Shown piece after piece: positions 56,152 to 64,000 of a stretch of 64,000 nucleotides of DNA. The first letter of the stretch is position 1. Every line of letters begins with the position of its first letter. Below the pieces are notes generated by a model. It did no database searches and was not told where the DNA came from. It worked only from the letters and a program-made list of their open reading frames with translations. Both the position numbers and the translations under genes were made by a program. Source of the stretch: Aquisphaera insulae (GTDB lineage: Bacteria; Planctomycetota; Planctomycetia; Isosphaerales; Isosphaeraceae); contig NZ_JAALJH010000004.1 in assembly GCF_011064615.1 (NCBI RefSeq), forward strand, positions 1 to 64,000. The letters run 5' to 3'.

Positions 56152-56886
56152 CTACTCGGGCAGGATCTCTCGGAAGACGTAGCCGGATGTGACGCGGAAC
56201 CGTAGGGGAATGCCCATTTCTTGCAGAGCTGCATTCGTCCGCTCGGCGTTATTGCGGACCGTATTCTTGCTGGGTGCGTCTGTATCGTGGACAGCCTCGG
56301 CCACATCGAGTTCCGCAGCTTGCTCCTTGTCAGCCATGAACTCGACGAGCAAGGCCGGTTTGGCCTTGCCGCGCCCGTCCTGGCGGAGGCGAGCGGCAAT
56401 CGCTGTGAAATCCAGTATGGGGACGGACACGCGCGGCTTCGTGGCCGACGGCGGGTCGATCGTCAGCGCTGGCTCCGCCCCCTGAGTCGGCGTTTGTGCG
56501 TCAAGCATGGCCAGGGCCTCGCGGACTTCCATCTGCTCCACATCCGACGCCGTTCGCCTGAGTGCCTGTGCCAGATCGAGGACCACGGCGTCGATGCTCT
56601 TCCGCGTGAGATATCGCTCTCGGTGCCTGGCGGTCAGGTACTCCAGGAGTGCGTCTCGTCCGGGGAACTGCATCAGGACCCGTTGATACCTTGTGTACAG
56701 CCGACGTAAGGAGACGTTTCCCGCGTCCACGGCCGCGCCGAGGCGCTCCGCGTCATGCACGGTTCGCTCCAACTCAGCCAGCGTCATCGGCTCGCCCGGC
56801 TCGCTCAGCGGGGCATCGTCGTCAGTCACAGCGTCTTCGTCGGGATCGTACCCGGCGAAGTCGTTCAGCCACGAGGGGGCGGGCAT
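56152..56886 (-). CDS. Hypothetical island protein with possible C-terminal winged helix
   Basis: This 244-residue protein is read from the ATG at 56886, with GGAG eight bases upstream. The N-terminal half is mostly charged helix. The end (DAPSKNTVRNNAERTNAALQEMGIPLRFRV..GYVFREI) resembles a winged-helix or replication-initiator-like segment. No homology is certain. It lies alone, separated from the PrimPol operon by 116 bp. Confidence 0.5.
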   Translation of the reverse strand: MPAPSWLNDFAGYDPDEDAVTDDDAPLSEPGEPMTLAELERTVHDAERLGAAVDAGNVSLRRLYTRYQRVLMQFPGRDALLEYLTARHRERYLTRKSIDAVVLDLAQALRRTASDVEQMEVREALAMLDAQTPTQGAEPALTIDPPSATKPRVSVPILDFTAIAARLRQDGRGKAKPALLVEFMADKEQAAELDVAEAVHDTDAPSKNTVRNNAERTNAALQEMGIPLRFRVTSGYVFREILPE

Positions 56887-57120
56887 GTGAAGGGCTCCGA
56901 TTGACGGGCCGAACCCCGCGGCGGGCTCGGAGCAACCGCGCCGCAGGGGTTCGCATCGTGCCGGTCGGTTTCGAACCCGACAGGCAACCCGTCCCATCAA
57001 AGTTACGAGCGTCGTGGAGGCGGGGCAAGCTGAGGTGTCATCCCCGCGTGCGCGGAGTGCACGAGTCATCCAGGATTTGGAACCGATCGGCTCCAGTATT
57101 CACATCAAGAAACCGCAATA

Positions 57121-57825
57121 TTATTCATCCGATCGGATCGCTCCGTTGAAATTGATCTGGACGGCGGTCAGGTCCAGTTTGCGCACGGCGGCCAGGGCCT
57201 TCAGGCTCCGCAGGAACCGCTTCTGAGCGCGGTCCACCCGTTGATCGTGGTATGTCAACGCTTTCAAGTCTTCGCGGCCCGAGAGTCGTTCCCTCTCGAT
57301 CACGCACCGATGGTAATCGGCCCACGAGAGCGCGGCGGCGTCGGCGAGGTTCCATTCCACCCCAGAGGGCTTGGGACCGGCCAGCTCGGAACGGACCTGA
57401 TGCATCTTGCAGAGCAACCCCTCCCGGGCGGTCTCGGATTGAGGCTCGAGCGATTCGGCGAGTAGCTCCCAGGTCTTGTGGGCCAGGTCTCCGCCGGTCT
57501 CCTCGATGAACTCCTGGGGATGTCGACGGGCCGTGTCCCTGAGTTCTGACCGTAACCCCATCGCCTCTCCGCCCGAGGTTGAGCCGGCCAGGTCCACCAG
57601 GCCGACGAGGTTCTTGATGTCTTCTCTCGGGCTCTTGGGCTGGGCTACGAGGCGATCGAAAATCGACTCTGCCTTCTGCTTCTCCCAGGTGGAGAATGGG
57701 ACGAAACGATCGTATGGCCCCCCCCTTGGCGGGACGACCAGGTCACGTGCCAGCTGCCGGGCCTCCTCCATTCGTTGATCGGCAAGAGGGGCGCGATCGA
57801 CGATCACACTGTCTGCCCGGCTCAT
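57121..57825 (-). CDS. Hypothetical island protein of a common planctomycete family
   Basis: This 234-residue protein is read from the ATG at 57825, whose ATGA overlaps the previous stop. A helical region ends in LTYHDQRVDRAQKRFLRSLKALAAVRKL..VQINFNG, a block I recognise from mobile-element genes of planctomycetes but cannot name. It is not a transposase by any visible motif. It is coupled to the next gene upstream. Confidence 0.6.
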   Translation of the reverse strand: MSRADSVIVDRAPLADQRMEEARQLARDLVVPPRGGPYDRFVPFSTWEKQKAESIFDRLVAQPKSPREDIKNLVGLVDLAGSTSGGEAMGLRSELRDTARRHPQEFIEETGGDLAHKTWELLAESLEPQSETAREGLLCKMHQVRSELAGPKPSGVEWNLADAAALSWADYHRCVIERERLSGREDLKALTYHDQRVDRAQKRFLRSLKALAAVRKLDLTAVQINFNGAIRSDE

Positions 57826-58169
57826 GCGTCCCCCCTCTCGGTTCGCGGGGAGCGGGGTTTCACCCACCCCGCGCACCGGTTCTTACGCCGTTGGAATCCG
57901 GCCTCTTCTAGGGATGCGGCAACGGCCTGTTCCATGGCCACGACATGGGCATCAATCCGTGAGTCAAGAGCGTTGATCCGCTCCCTCTGATCGTCCCACC
58001 GGGCTTGCTCGCTCGCCTTGCGTTGCTCCTTCTCGTCGCGGTCCTCTTGATCCAGCCGGCCGGCCAGGAGGGCCAGAAAGCCGCCCCCGACATACTCGCT
58101 CCTCACCCGTCCCCGATCCCAAACCTTGCGGTAGAAGTAAAACTTGCTCCCCCTCAATTCGAGCCCCAT
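57822..58169 (-). CDS. Hypothetical island protein (YYY-RR-type small protein)
   Basis: This 115-residue protein starts at the ATG at 58169, preceded by GGAG. It opens GLELRGSKFYFYRKVWDRGRVRSEYVGGG, a short beta pattern common to small proteins accompanying the gene that follows it. The rest is charged coiled helix. The stop overlaps the next ATG. Its function is unknown. Confidence 0.6.
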   Translation of the reverse strand: MGLELRGSKFYFYRKVWDRGRVRSEYVGGGFLALLAGRLDQEDRDEKEQRKASEQARWDDQRERINALDSRIDAHVVAMEQAVAASLEEAGFQRRKNRCAGWVKPRSPRTERGDA

Positions 58170-58308
58170 GGACACGCTCCGTTGTGCTAGGCATGGAACC
58201 TTTGCTCTCAGGAATTGTACTGAGGGTTTTCGACAGGTCAGGTCGAACGGAAGGTTACTGGCTGGAAACCAACTCGATTTGTAGGGATTGACGGGGCACC
58301 AGTCTCGG

Positions 58309-58884
58309 TCATTGAACTTGAATCCACCCCTTGCGAAGGTAATTGGTTCGCATGATCGACCCGGCGAAGAATGGATAGATCAGCCATGAGATGCCAAATG
58401 TCAGGAACGCAAGGACGAGTCCAGCTATCGCATGTGTCCAGACGCCTTTGACGGCGAAGTAGACAAATCCGAAGAGGAGCACCCAGAGCCAGGCCATGCC
58501 GGAAACCTCTTCGGTGTAGCCATTCGAAGGGTGTCTGAATCTCATAACGTTTCCGCTGCCATTGCCAGAGGCCAGCCAACCGGAACTTCCGCCAGCCGAA
58601 TTGCCCGCAGTGACTTTGATGTTGAGCAGTTCGAGAGGGTCGTCTGGGATCTCCATCAGGTCATCAATCGAACCGCCGCCTACAATGGGATGGGCGGCCC
58701 TCTGGGTTTTCACGGCAGGAGCGGCCGTCGTCCTCATCGCCGAATCGGCACTTTGAGCGGGTTTGAAGTCAAACGAAAGTTGGCACTTCGGACAGCGAAG
58801 TCGCGTGCCATCGGGGACCTTCTGACGTGTTTGAGAGATCATGCCACAAGTGGGACACTTAATGCGGGTCCAATCCTCAGCCAT
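58309..58884 (-). CDS. Zinc-ribbon membrane protein
   Basis: This 191-residue protein begins with a four-cysteine ribbon (CPTCGM .. CPKCQLSF), has a low-complexity middle, and ends with two or three membrane helices (MAWLWVLLFGFVYFAVKGVWTHAIAGLVLAFLTFGISWLIYPFF). DNA here is less GC-rich than in the neighbours. It is probably cargo of the element. No known defence or toxin domain is visible. Confidence 0.6.
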   Translation of the reverse strand: MAEDWTRIKCPTCGMISQTRQKVPDGTRLRCPKCQLSFDFKPAQSADSAMRTTAAPAVKTQRAAHPIVGGGSIDDLMEIPDDPLELLNIKVTAGNSAGGSSGWLASGNGSGNVMRFRHPSNGYTEEVSGMAWLWVLLFGFVYFAVKGVWTHAIAGLVLAFLTFGISWLIYPFFAGSIMRTNYLRKGWIQVQ

Positions 58885-59203
58885 GACATTTCCCTAACCC
58901 AATAGGCTCCGCCAGAAGTGGCACGGAGAAACAGGATTCATCGCATCCATCCGATCGGCCGATCGCCGGTTCGACGGCCTCGAGCTCGTCCCAGAGTGTA
59001 AGGCATCCAACCATCACAGTGAACACGAGAGCGGACCTGGTGGTTCATCAATCTTGGTTTGACGGGCGGGTTTCGCGGCTCATGCTGAGGTCTCCATCCT
59101 GGTGTCGCGGGACATCCGGCGGGCTCGGCTCCGGGCTCGGGGCGGTCTGGCCTCACCCTCATCTTACCGACCGACAGGAGGGCCAGGCATGCGTCCAGGG
59201 GCG
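58885..59203 (-). other. Non-coding stretch at the right end of the element
   Basis: Frames here are not convincing. It lies between the zinc-ribbon membrane gene and the integrase C-terminal segment. Confidence 0.5.
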
Positions 59204-59542
59204 TCATGGATGCACTTTGCCACCAGGGCCGAATGCATGCACAAGGGCCAGTACGGCGGCCTTGATGGGTTCCGGGAGGTCCGGCCATGCTGAGATCAGG
59301 TCCGCCAGGTCCGGGTCATTCATGACAACGGGCTGACACGAACCGGTAGCATTTTCGGTAGCACTTGGGGGACGGATCGGGGCGGATTCTGTCGGATTGG
59401 GTCGGTTGGAAGTGCTCGGGCCGTGCGGCGTCGCGGAAGGGGGCTCGGAGCGGGAAACCCCGAGAATTACGGGGCCGGACGTGTTCTGTCGGTCGCTGAC
59501 GGGTAAATACCGAAGGTGGGACTCGAACCCACACGGGTGTAA
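59204..59542 (-). other. Separated C-terminal coding segment of the split integrase
   Basis: Read through the right attachment repeat in the same frame as the integrase, the TTA at 59540-59542 replaces its TAA stop and 112 codons follow to the stop at 59204. The last about 40 residues (NDPDLADLISAWPDLPEPIKAAVLALVH) match, from memory, the usual C-terminal helices of planctomycete integrases. In the integrated state it has no start of its own, so it is not expressed. Confidence 0.7.
59344..59362 (+). promoter_or_regulatory. Paired CGGTAGC sites, possible integrase arm-binding site (right)
   Basis: CGGTAGC at 59344 and 59356, 12 bp apart with ATTTT between them, same orientation as the left pair at 51271. 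It lies 146 bp inside the right core. Confidence 0.45.
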
Positions 59543-59590
59543 CCCCACCGGATTTTGAGTCCGGCGCGTCTGCCATTCCGCCACTTCGGC
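59508..59590 (-). tRNA. tRNA-Leu (anticodon CAA)
   Basis: On the minus strand the 83-nt sequence folds as a class II tRNA: acceptor GCCGAAG/CTTCGGT, anticodon stem CCGGA/TCCGG around CTCAAAA (anticodon CAA), a long variable arm, and GGTTCGAGTCC in the T arm. CCA is not encoded and the discriminator is A73. Its 3' half (59508-59563) is the attachment core supplied by the element. Confidence 0.9.
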
Positions 59591-59606
59591 CAGTGGGAAC
59601 GTCTTC

Positions 59607-59635
59607 AGGATGTCGCACGACGAGGGGGCTGTCAA
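59607..59635 (-). promoter_or_regulatory. Promoter candidate for tRNA-Leu
   Basis: On the minus strand TTGACA (plus 59630-59635), 17 bp, CATCCT (plus 59607-59612). The -10 box is weak, but the pair lies 16 bp before the tRNA 5' end, at the expected distance. Confidence 0.5.
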
Positions 59636-59703
59636 CCCTGGGGAGGTCGCAGGATTCGGACCCGGTGGCCTGGGAGGATGGACGCGCCCCGGGGCCGGGA
59701 GGT

Positions 59704-60048
59704 TCACCGGCGGAGCATGAACATCGACACGGCCATGATCAGGGCCCCGACCGGGAGCACCATCTTGGGGTCCCACGGGATCCGGCTGAACCACGGAGCG
59801 ACTTCCGTCCGGAGCTGGACGCGCAGGTCATTCACGGTCTCCTGGAGCGAGTCGAACACGGGTGTGCGAACCGTGGACGAGACGCCGAAGACCTCTTTCC
59901 AGCCCCCAAGGCAGACCGAGGCCCCCTCGAGAAGCAGCGGCCCAAGTCCGAGCAGGAGGATCATCGCCGCGACGACGAGCGGCCAGCGACGACGCGGCCG
60001 GACATCGGCGATCGGATCGTCGAAAACCTCGATACCGAGCTTACGCAT
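59704..60048 (-). CDS. Hypothetical membrane protein at the end of the Tad locus
   Basis: This 114-residue protein starts at the ATG at 60048, with GGAGG upstream. It has two hydrophobic segments (about 22-45 and 95-112) and a soluble middle. It follows tadC by 39 bp and so may be the last gene of the Tad operon, but no family is recognised. Confidence 0.6.
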   Translation of the reverse strand: MRKLGIEVFDDPIADVRPRRRWPLVVAAMILLLGLGPLLLEGASVCLGGWKEVFGVSSTVRTPVFDSLQETVNDLRVQLRTEVAPWFSRIPWDPKMVLPVGALIMAVSMFMLRR

Positions 60049-60087
60049 GACTCCCTCCTCCGCGACCGACCGACATCCCGCCCCCCC

Positions 60088-61038
60088 TCACTTCGCCATG
60101 AGCGTATTGGCGATCTGGATCCCGGCCGGGCCCACGAGGACCACGAAGACGCCCGGGAAGATGAAGAGGATCAGCGGGATCATGATCTTCACCGCGGTCT
60201 TCGCCGCCCGCTCCTCCGCGAACTGGCGACGCCGCAGCCGCAGGGCATCCGATTGCACCCGGAGCGCCGCGCCGATGCTCGAGCCGAACTTCTCGGCCTG
60301 GATGATCACGGCGGCCAGCGACCGCATGTCGTCCACGCCGGTCCGGACGCCCAGATCCCGCAGGACGTCCTTCCGGGGCCTGCCCATCTGGAGCTGGAAA
60401 TTCGAGATGGCGAACTCCTCGCAGAGCGTCTTGCAGGAGCTCGACAGCTCGCTCGTCACCCGACGCATGGCCGCGTCCAGGCCCAGGCCCGCCTCGACGC
60501 AGACGACCATCAAGTCCAGCGCGTCCGGGAGTCCCAGGAAGATGTCCTCGGATCGCCTCTTCTTGCGGCCGTCGACGACGAACCCGGGGAGGTAGAAGCC
60601 GAGTCCACCGGCCATCGCCGAGTAGGTGAACGCGTTGGTGGTCATCCCTTCTCGGATCGCGACGATCGGGAAGACGATCGCCACGAACAGGGACATCAGG
60701 ATCAGCTTGACGCCGAAGAAGACCGCCACGGCGTTCTCGTTCCGGAACCCCGCGTTGAGGAGCTGGATCCGGACCTTGCCGAGCTGCTGCTCGTCGGTGG
60801 GCCGGAGCGTCTGGCCGAGCTTGTTGGCCGCCCTGGTCACCTGCTCCTGGAACTTCTCCTGCTTCTGCGACCGAGCATGCTCGGCCTCCTTCCGACTCGT
60901 CCCCGGCGCCATGATCCGCCGGAGCCGATCCTCCGCGCCTCGCTTCCGGTCGCCCAGGACGATCGTCAGGACCGCCCATACGGCCAGGCTGATCGAGCAG
61001 AAGACCAGTATCGGCAGCAGCGTATTGAGGGAGATCAT
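60088..61038 (-). CDS. tadC: Tad pilus assembly inner membrane protein TadC (GspF family)
   Basis: This 316-residue protein is read from the ATG at 61038, with GAAGGA upstream; the GTG at 61041 is equivalent. One N-terminal helix, then the T2SSF domain (about 165-290) with LPDALDLMVVCVEAGLGLDAAMRRV, and two C-terminal helices. It works with TadB as the membrane platform of the Flp/Tad pilus. The gene begins 13 bp after the tadB stop. Confidence 0.9.
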   Translation of the reverse strand: MISLNTLLPILVFCSISLAVWAVLTIVLGDRKRGAEDRLRRIMAPGTSRKEAEHARSQKQEKFQEQVTRAANKLGQTLRPTDEQQLGKVRIQLLNAGFRNENAVAVFFGVKLILMSLFVAIVFPIVAIREGMTTNAFTYSAMAGGLGFYLPGFVVDGRKKRRSEDIFLGLPDALDLMVVCVEAGLGLDAAMRRVTSELSSSCKTLCEEFAISNFQLQMGRPRKDVLRDLGVRTGVDDMRSLAAVIIQAEKFGSSIGAALRVQSDALRLRRRQFAEERAAKTAVKIMIPLILFIFPGVFVVLVGPAGIQIANTLMAK

Positions 61039-61051
61039 CACGGTCCTTCAG

Positions 61052-62029
61052 TCATACCTTGATGGCCACGATCTTGTTGATCATCCACGCGCCGAGGACC
61101 TGGAAGGCGGCCGTGATCGCGAGCATCTTGGTGCCGACCGAGGTCGTGAACAGGGGGCTGATGTAGGCGAAGTTGGAGAAGGAGAGGAAGGCGAGCAGGC
61201 CCGGGGGCAACGCCAGCAGGACGATGCCGGAGAGCCTCCCCTCGGCGGTGAGCGCCTTCACGTGGCCGAGCAGCTCGAATCTCTGCCGGATCAGCTTGCC
61301 GATCTTGTCGAGCACCTCCGCAAGGTCGCCGCCGGTGACCCGCTGGATGATGATCGCGATGACGAAGAAGCGCACGTCCATGACCGGGATCCGGTCGGCC
61401 ATGTTGCGCAGCGAGATCTCGATGGGGATGCCGAAATTCTGCTCCTCGAAGACGCGGTTGAACTCGTCCGCGAGCGGCCCGCGCATCTCCTCCGCGACGA
61501 GGTGCAGGCCCGATGCCAGGCCGTGGCCGGCGCGGAGGGCGCGACTGATCAGCTCCACGGCCTCCGGCATGGCCTCCACGAACTTCCGGATCCGGCGCTG
61601 CTTCCGCTTGAGGAGCCAGAGGAACGGCAGCGAGGCCAGGAACAGGGAGCCGATCGGGAGCGTCAGCCAGGGGAGGTGGAAGAAGAGGCCGACCAGGATC
61701 CCGACCAGCCCCAACCCGAGCACCATGGCCATGAATGAGTTGAACGTCAGGTTGACGTCGGCCTGCTCGTAGAGCAGGTTGAGGTTGGCGGGATTGGGGA
61801 TCAACTTCGCCCAGAGCGAGCCGCCGCCGAGGTTGATGGCCGAGGGGCGGAGGAGGATCCCCGAGGAGAGCGCCTCCCGGCTCTTCTTCGCCCCCCCCCC
61901 GGTGAGGTCCTCGAGTCGCTGCTCGGCGATCTTGCCGAACGACCCGGTCATGACGAGGCCGAGGCCGCCGACGAGGACAATCACGCCGACGCCGATCAGC
62001 ATGGACCAGAGCATCGGATCCTGGAGCAT
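61052..62029 (-). CDS. tadB: Tad pilus assembly inner membrane protein TadB (GspF family)
   Basis: This 325-residue protein begins MLQDPMLWSMLIGVGVIVLVGG with an N-terminal helix. Two central helices (about 104-122 and 127-145) precede the T2SSF domain: MPEAVELISRALRAGHGLASGLHLVAEEM, IQRVTGGDLAEVLDKIGKLI. Two helices close the protein. Partner of TadC in the pilus platform. It lies 48 bp after tadA. Confidence 0.9.
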   Translation of the reverse strand: MLQDPMLWSMLIGVGVIVLVGGLGLVMTGSFGKIAEQRLEDLTGGGAKKSREALSSGILLRPSAINLGGGSLWAKLIPNPANLNLLYEQADVNLTFNSFMAMVLGLGLVGILVGLFFHLPWLTLPIGSLFLASLPFLWLLKRKQRRIRKFVEAMPEAVELISRALRAGHGLASGLHLVAEEMRGPLADEFNRVFEEQNFGIPIEISLRNMADRIPVMDVRFFVIAIIIQRVTGGDLAEVLDKIGKLIRQRFELLGHVKALTAEGRLSGIVLLALPPGLLAFLSFSNFAYISPLFTTSVGTKMLAITAAFQVLGAWMINKIVAIKV

Positions 62030-62077
62030 GGTCGTCGTCCCGATCGCTTTCGCCCCGGAGGGGCGGGGGTGTTCCGG

Positions 62078-63520
62078 TCAGTCCTTCAGGAGCACGCGCT
62101 GGCGGAAGATGTCTGGGCTCAGGTGGAAGCCGGCGTATTCGAGGCGTTCCATGAACGTGGGGCGGATGCCGCTGGAGGAGAACTCTCCGTAGGCCCGGCC
62201 GTTCTGGTCGACGCCGGTCTGCCGGAACCCGAAGATCTCCTGCATGATGATCGTGTCCCCTTCCATGCCGACGACCTCCGAGATGCTGGTCACCTTGCGG
62301 GGGCCCCCCTGGAGGCGGCTCGCCTGGATGATCAGGTCGATGGCCGAGGCGAACTGGGCGCGGAGGGCGCGGATGGGGAGTTCCAGCCCGGCCATGCTGA
62401 TCATCGTCTCGAGCCGGCTCATGGCGTCGCGCGGGGTGTTCGCGTGGACGGTCGTCATGGAGCCCTCGTGGCCGGTGTTCATGGCCTGGATCATGTCCAG
62501 GGTCTCCGCGCCGCGGCACTCGCCGATGATGATCCGGTCGGGCCGCATCCGGAGGGCATTCTTGACGAGGTCCGTCGGCGTGATGGCGCCGCGGCCCTCG
62601 ATGTTCGCCGGCCGGGTCTCGAGCCGGACGACGTGGTCCTGCTGGAGCTGGAGCTCGGCGGCGTCCTCGATCGTGATGACGCGATGGTCGGGCTGGATGA
62701 AGCTCGAGAGCGTGTTCAGGAGCGTGGTCTTGCCGGAGCCGGTGCCGCCGGAGATCACGATGTTGAGCCGGGCCTTCATGGCCCCTTCCATCAGGGCGAG
62801 CATCTCCGGGGTGAACGCCTTGAAGCGGAGCAGGTCGTCCTTGGAGAGGGGGCGGGAGCCGAACATTCGGATGGTGACCACCGGGCCGTCGAGGGCCAGC
62901 GGCGGGATGATGGCGTTGAACCGGGAGCCGTTGGGGAGCCGGGCGTCGACCATGGGCGAGGTCTCGTCCACGCGGCGGCCCACGCGGGAGACGATCCGGT
63001 CGATGATCTGGAGGAGATGCTCGCTGTCCCGGAAGACGACCTCCGACTTCTGGATCTTCCCCTCCTTCTCGATGAAGATCTTGCGGGGGCCGTTGATCAT
63101 GATGTCGCCGATCTTCTCGTCCTTGAGCAGCAGCTCGAGCGGGCCGAAGCCGAAGGTCTCGTCGAGGATCTCGTTGACCAGCCGCTGGCGTTCGTTCCGA
63201 TTGAGGAGCGGGTTCTCGGTGTCGCAGAGATGCTCGACGATCTGGCGGATCTCGTCGCGGAGCGTCTTGGGATCCATCTCGCCGACGCGGTTCATGTCGA
63301 GCCGGTCGACGAGCTGCATGTGGATGTGTTGCTTCAGCGTCTCGTACTGGATGACGGCCGGGTCGGTCTCGCGGGCGGGGTCCGGCTTCCGCGGGGGCGG
63401 TGGCGCCGAGGCGGAGGCCGGGGCGGCCTCGGCGGCGGTCGGCGCGTCGGCGGGCGGCGGCGTGGCCCCGCCGTGGGGCGACCGCGGTCCGAACGGGCTA
63501 CGGGAAAGTCCTCGCAACAT
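62078..63520 (-). CDS. tadA: Tad pilus assembly ATPase TadA (CpaF family)
   Basis: This 480-residue protein is read from the ATG at 63520 (MLRGLSRSPF), with GGGAG upstream; the ATG at 63544 is less likely. A Pro/Ala-rich N-terminal tail leads into a helical domain and then the GspE/CpaF ATPase core: Walker A GGTGSGKTTLL (about 258-268), an Asp box TIEDAAELQL, Walker B RPDRIIIGECRG, and the His box GHEGSMTTVHANTP. It powers extension and retraction of Flp-type pili. Confidence 0.95.
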   Translation of the reverse strand: MLRGLSRSPFGPRSPHGGATPPPADAPTAAEAAPASASAPPPPRKPDPARETDPAVIQYETLKQHIHMQLVDRLDMNRVGEMDPKTLRDEIRQIVEHLCDTENPLLNRNERQRLVNEILDETFGFGPLELLLKDEKIGDIMINGPRKIFIEKEGKIQKSEVVFRDSEHLLQIIDRIVSRVGRRVDETSPMVDARLPNGSRFNAIIPPLALDGPVVTIRMFGSRPLSKDDLLRFKAFTPEMLALMEGAMKARLNIVISGGTGSGKTTLLNTLSSFIQPDHRVITIEDAAELQLQQDHVVRLETRPANIEGRGAITPTDLVKNALRMRPDRIIIGECRGAETLDMIQAMNTGHEGSMTTVHANTPRDAMSRLETMISMAGLELPIRALRAQFASAIDLIIQASRLQGGPRKVTSISEVVGMEGDTIIMQEIFGFRQTGVDQNGRAYGEFSSSGIRPTFMERLEYAGFHLSPDIFRQRVLLKD

Positions 63521-63551
63521 CTCGGCTGGCTCCCTGGGGATCATCCCCTTC

Positions 63552-64000
63552 TCAGAAGAACGCCGCGAAGAGGCCCTTGCGCGGCTTGTCGGCCTCCGCG
63601 GACTGGTCGCTCCGGAGCGAGCGGGCGATCTCGAGGATCGACTGGTGGGCCCTCGAGCCGGCGGCCACGTCGGCGAGTGGGACCCCGCGCACCCGCGCGG
63701 CCTGGAACGCCTTGGACGCGACGGGGATCTGGTAAGAGAGGGGCATCTTCAGGGTCTCTTCCGCCTTCTTCAGCCCGATCTCGGATTCCGCCGACCCGGC
63801 CCGATTGACGACCAGCTTCACCCGCTCGGCCATCCCCTCGAACTGGTGGAAGAGGTTGAGCAGCCGCGCCGTGTTCCGCAGGCAGGTCAGGTCCAGGGAG
63901 ATGACGATGAGGATCACGTCCGCCATCTCGAAGGCGACGAAGTCCGAGGATTGGAGTCCCTTGCTGGTGTCGATCACGATCGTCGGGAAGGCGGCCTTGA
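63552..64000 (-). CDS. tadZ: Tad locus ParA/MinD-like ATPase TadZ (CpaE family), partial at the window edge
   Basis: The frame is open to the right edge, so only the C-terminal 149 residues are seen. It reads FPTIVIDTSKGLQSSDFVAFEMADVILIV, with a degenerate Walker-B/MinD-type strand, then VKLVVNRAGSAESEIGLKKAEETLKMPLSYQIP. This matches the C-terminal half of CpaE/TadZ proteins, which place the Tad machine at the pole or cell pole-like sites. It precedes tadA by 31 bp. The deviant Walker A must lie beyond the window. Confidence 0.85.
   Translation of the reverse strand, partial: KAAFPTIVIDTSKGLQSSDFVAFEMADVILIVISLDLTCLRNTARLLNLFHQFEGMAERVKLVVNRAGSAESEIGLKKAEETLKMPLSYQIPVASKAFQAARVRGVPLADVAAGSRAHQSILEIARSLRSDQSAEADKPRKGLFAAFF

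Larger units (their letters stand above)
51156..59563 (-). mobile_element. Integrative genetic element in tRNA-Leu(CAA)
   Basis: A 56-bp direct repeat (51156-51211 and 59508-59563, 54 of 56 identical) flanks about 8.3 kb that carries a tyrosine integrase, two small operon proteins, a PrimPol/DUF3987 replication protein, a Xis-like HTH protein and several hypothetical genes, all on the minus strand. The right copy is part of an intact tRNA-Leu gene; the left is the displaced tRNA 3' half. The two differences lie in the displaced part, while 22 bp (51190-51211) are identical, so crossover probably occurred at the anticodon arm. There are no capsid, tail or conjugation genes. It is probably a satellite or mobilisable island. 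Confidence 0.9.

Noticed and set aside
58938..59288. A 116-codon gene at the right end of the element
   Set aside because: No ribosome site or family look, and it overlaps the integrase tail segment in another frame.
59204..59794. A separate gene covering the tRNA and the island end
   Set aside because: The part upstream of the tRNA has no start signal and would run through the tRNA; only the part after the repeat looks like protein, as the tail of the integrase.

Overview
The window looks like chromosome from a high-GC planctomycete, probably Isosphaeraceae (Isosphaera/Singulisphaera/Aquisphaera-like). This rests on gene content, not on a search: a DUF1559 prepilin-like protein, a PEP-CTERM anchored protein, DUF1080 and GH116 enzymes, a Tat-exported Gfo/Idh/MocA oxidoreductase, an ECF sigma/FecR pair, short integrase and island families typical of planctomycetes, and strongly G/C-ending codons. 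The exception is the first 1.2 kb, which is visibly poorer in GC.

Layout. 1-4.8 kb is a scar region: the end of an unknown protein, a two-helix membrane protein, an IS66 remnant, a REP-associated (RAYT/Y1) transposase bounded by 26-bp inverted repeats beside an array built from copies of its own 3' end, and a decayed HEAT-repeat gene. 4.8-19 kb holds exported and envelope proteins (DUF1080, TPR/WD40-like, MFS carrier, PEP-CTERM protein, secretin-like protein, ABC-2 permease) and an Rrf2 regulator. 19.3-21.5 kb is groS-groL with a sigma-54-type promoter candidate and a strong terminator. 21.6-35.1 kb carries a receiver-domain protein, a large glycosidase-like protein, an ECF sigma/FecR pair divergent from a DUF1559-lipoprotein-TPR operon, a GH116 enzyme and an oxidoreductase. 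35.4-44.6 kb is a cluster of three very large multi-domain glycosyltransferases. 44.8-51.1 kb has a serine beta-lactamase/VanX-type dipeptidase fusion and a regulatory group: a MerR/B12-domain regulator divergent from a sigma-70-family factor, then a fasciclin protein and a SOUL protein.

51.16-59.56 kb is an integrated element of about 8.3 kb in a tRNA-Leu(CAA) gene. It encodes a tyrosine integrase, small proteins, a PrimPol/DUF3987 replication protein and a Xis-like HTH protein, mostly in ATGA-overlapped genes. The integrase reading frame runs into the left attachment repeat and stops there. The same frame is open through the right copy and continues for 112 codons, ending in an integrase-like tail. 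The simplest reading is that the intact integrase gene spans attP in the circle and integration cuts it in two and changes its C-terminus. This is the most interesting signal in the window.

59.6-64 kb is a Tad pilus locus (tadZ-tadA-tadB-tadC plus a small membrane protein), running off the right edge.
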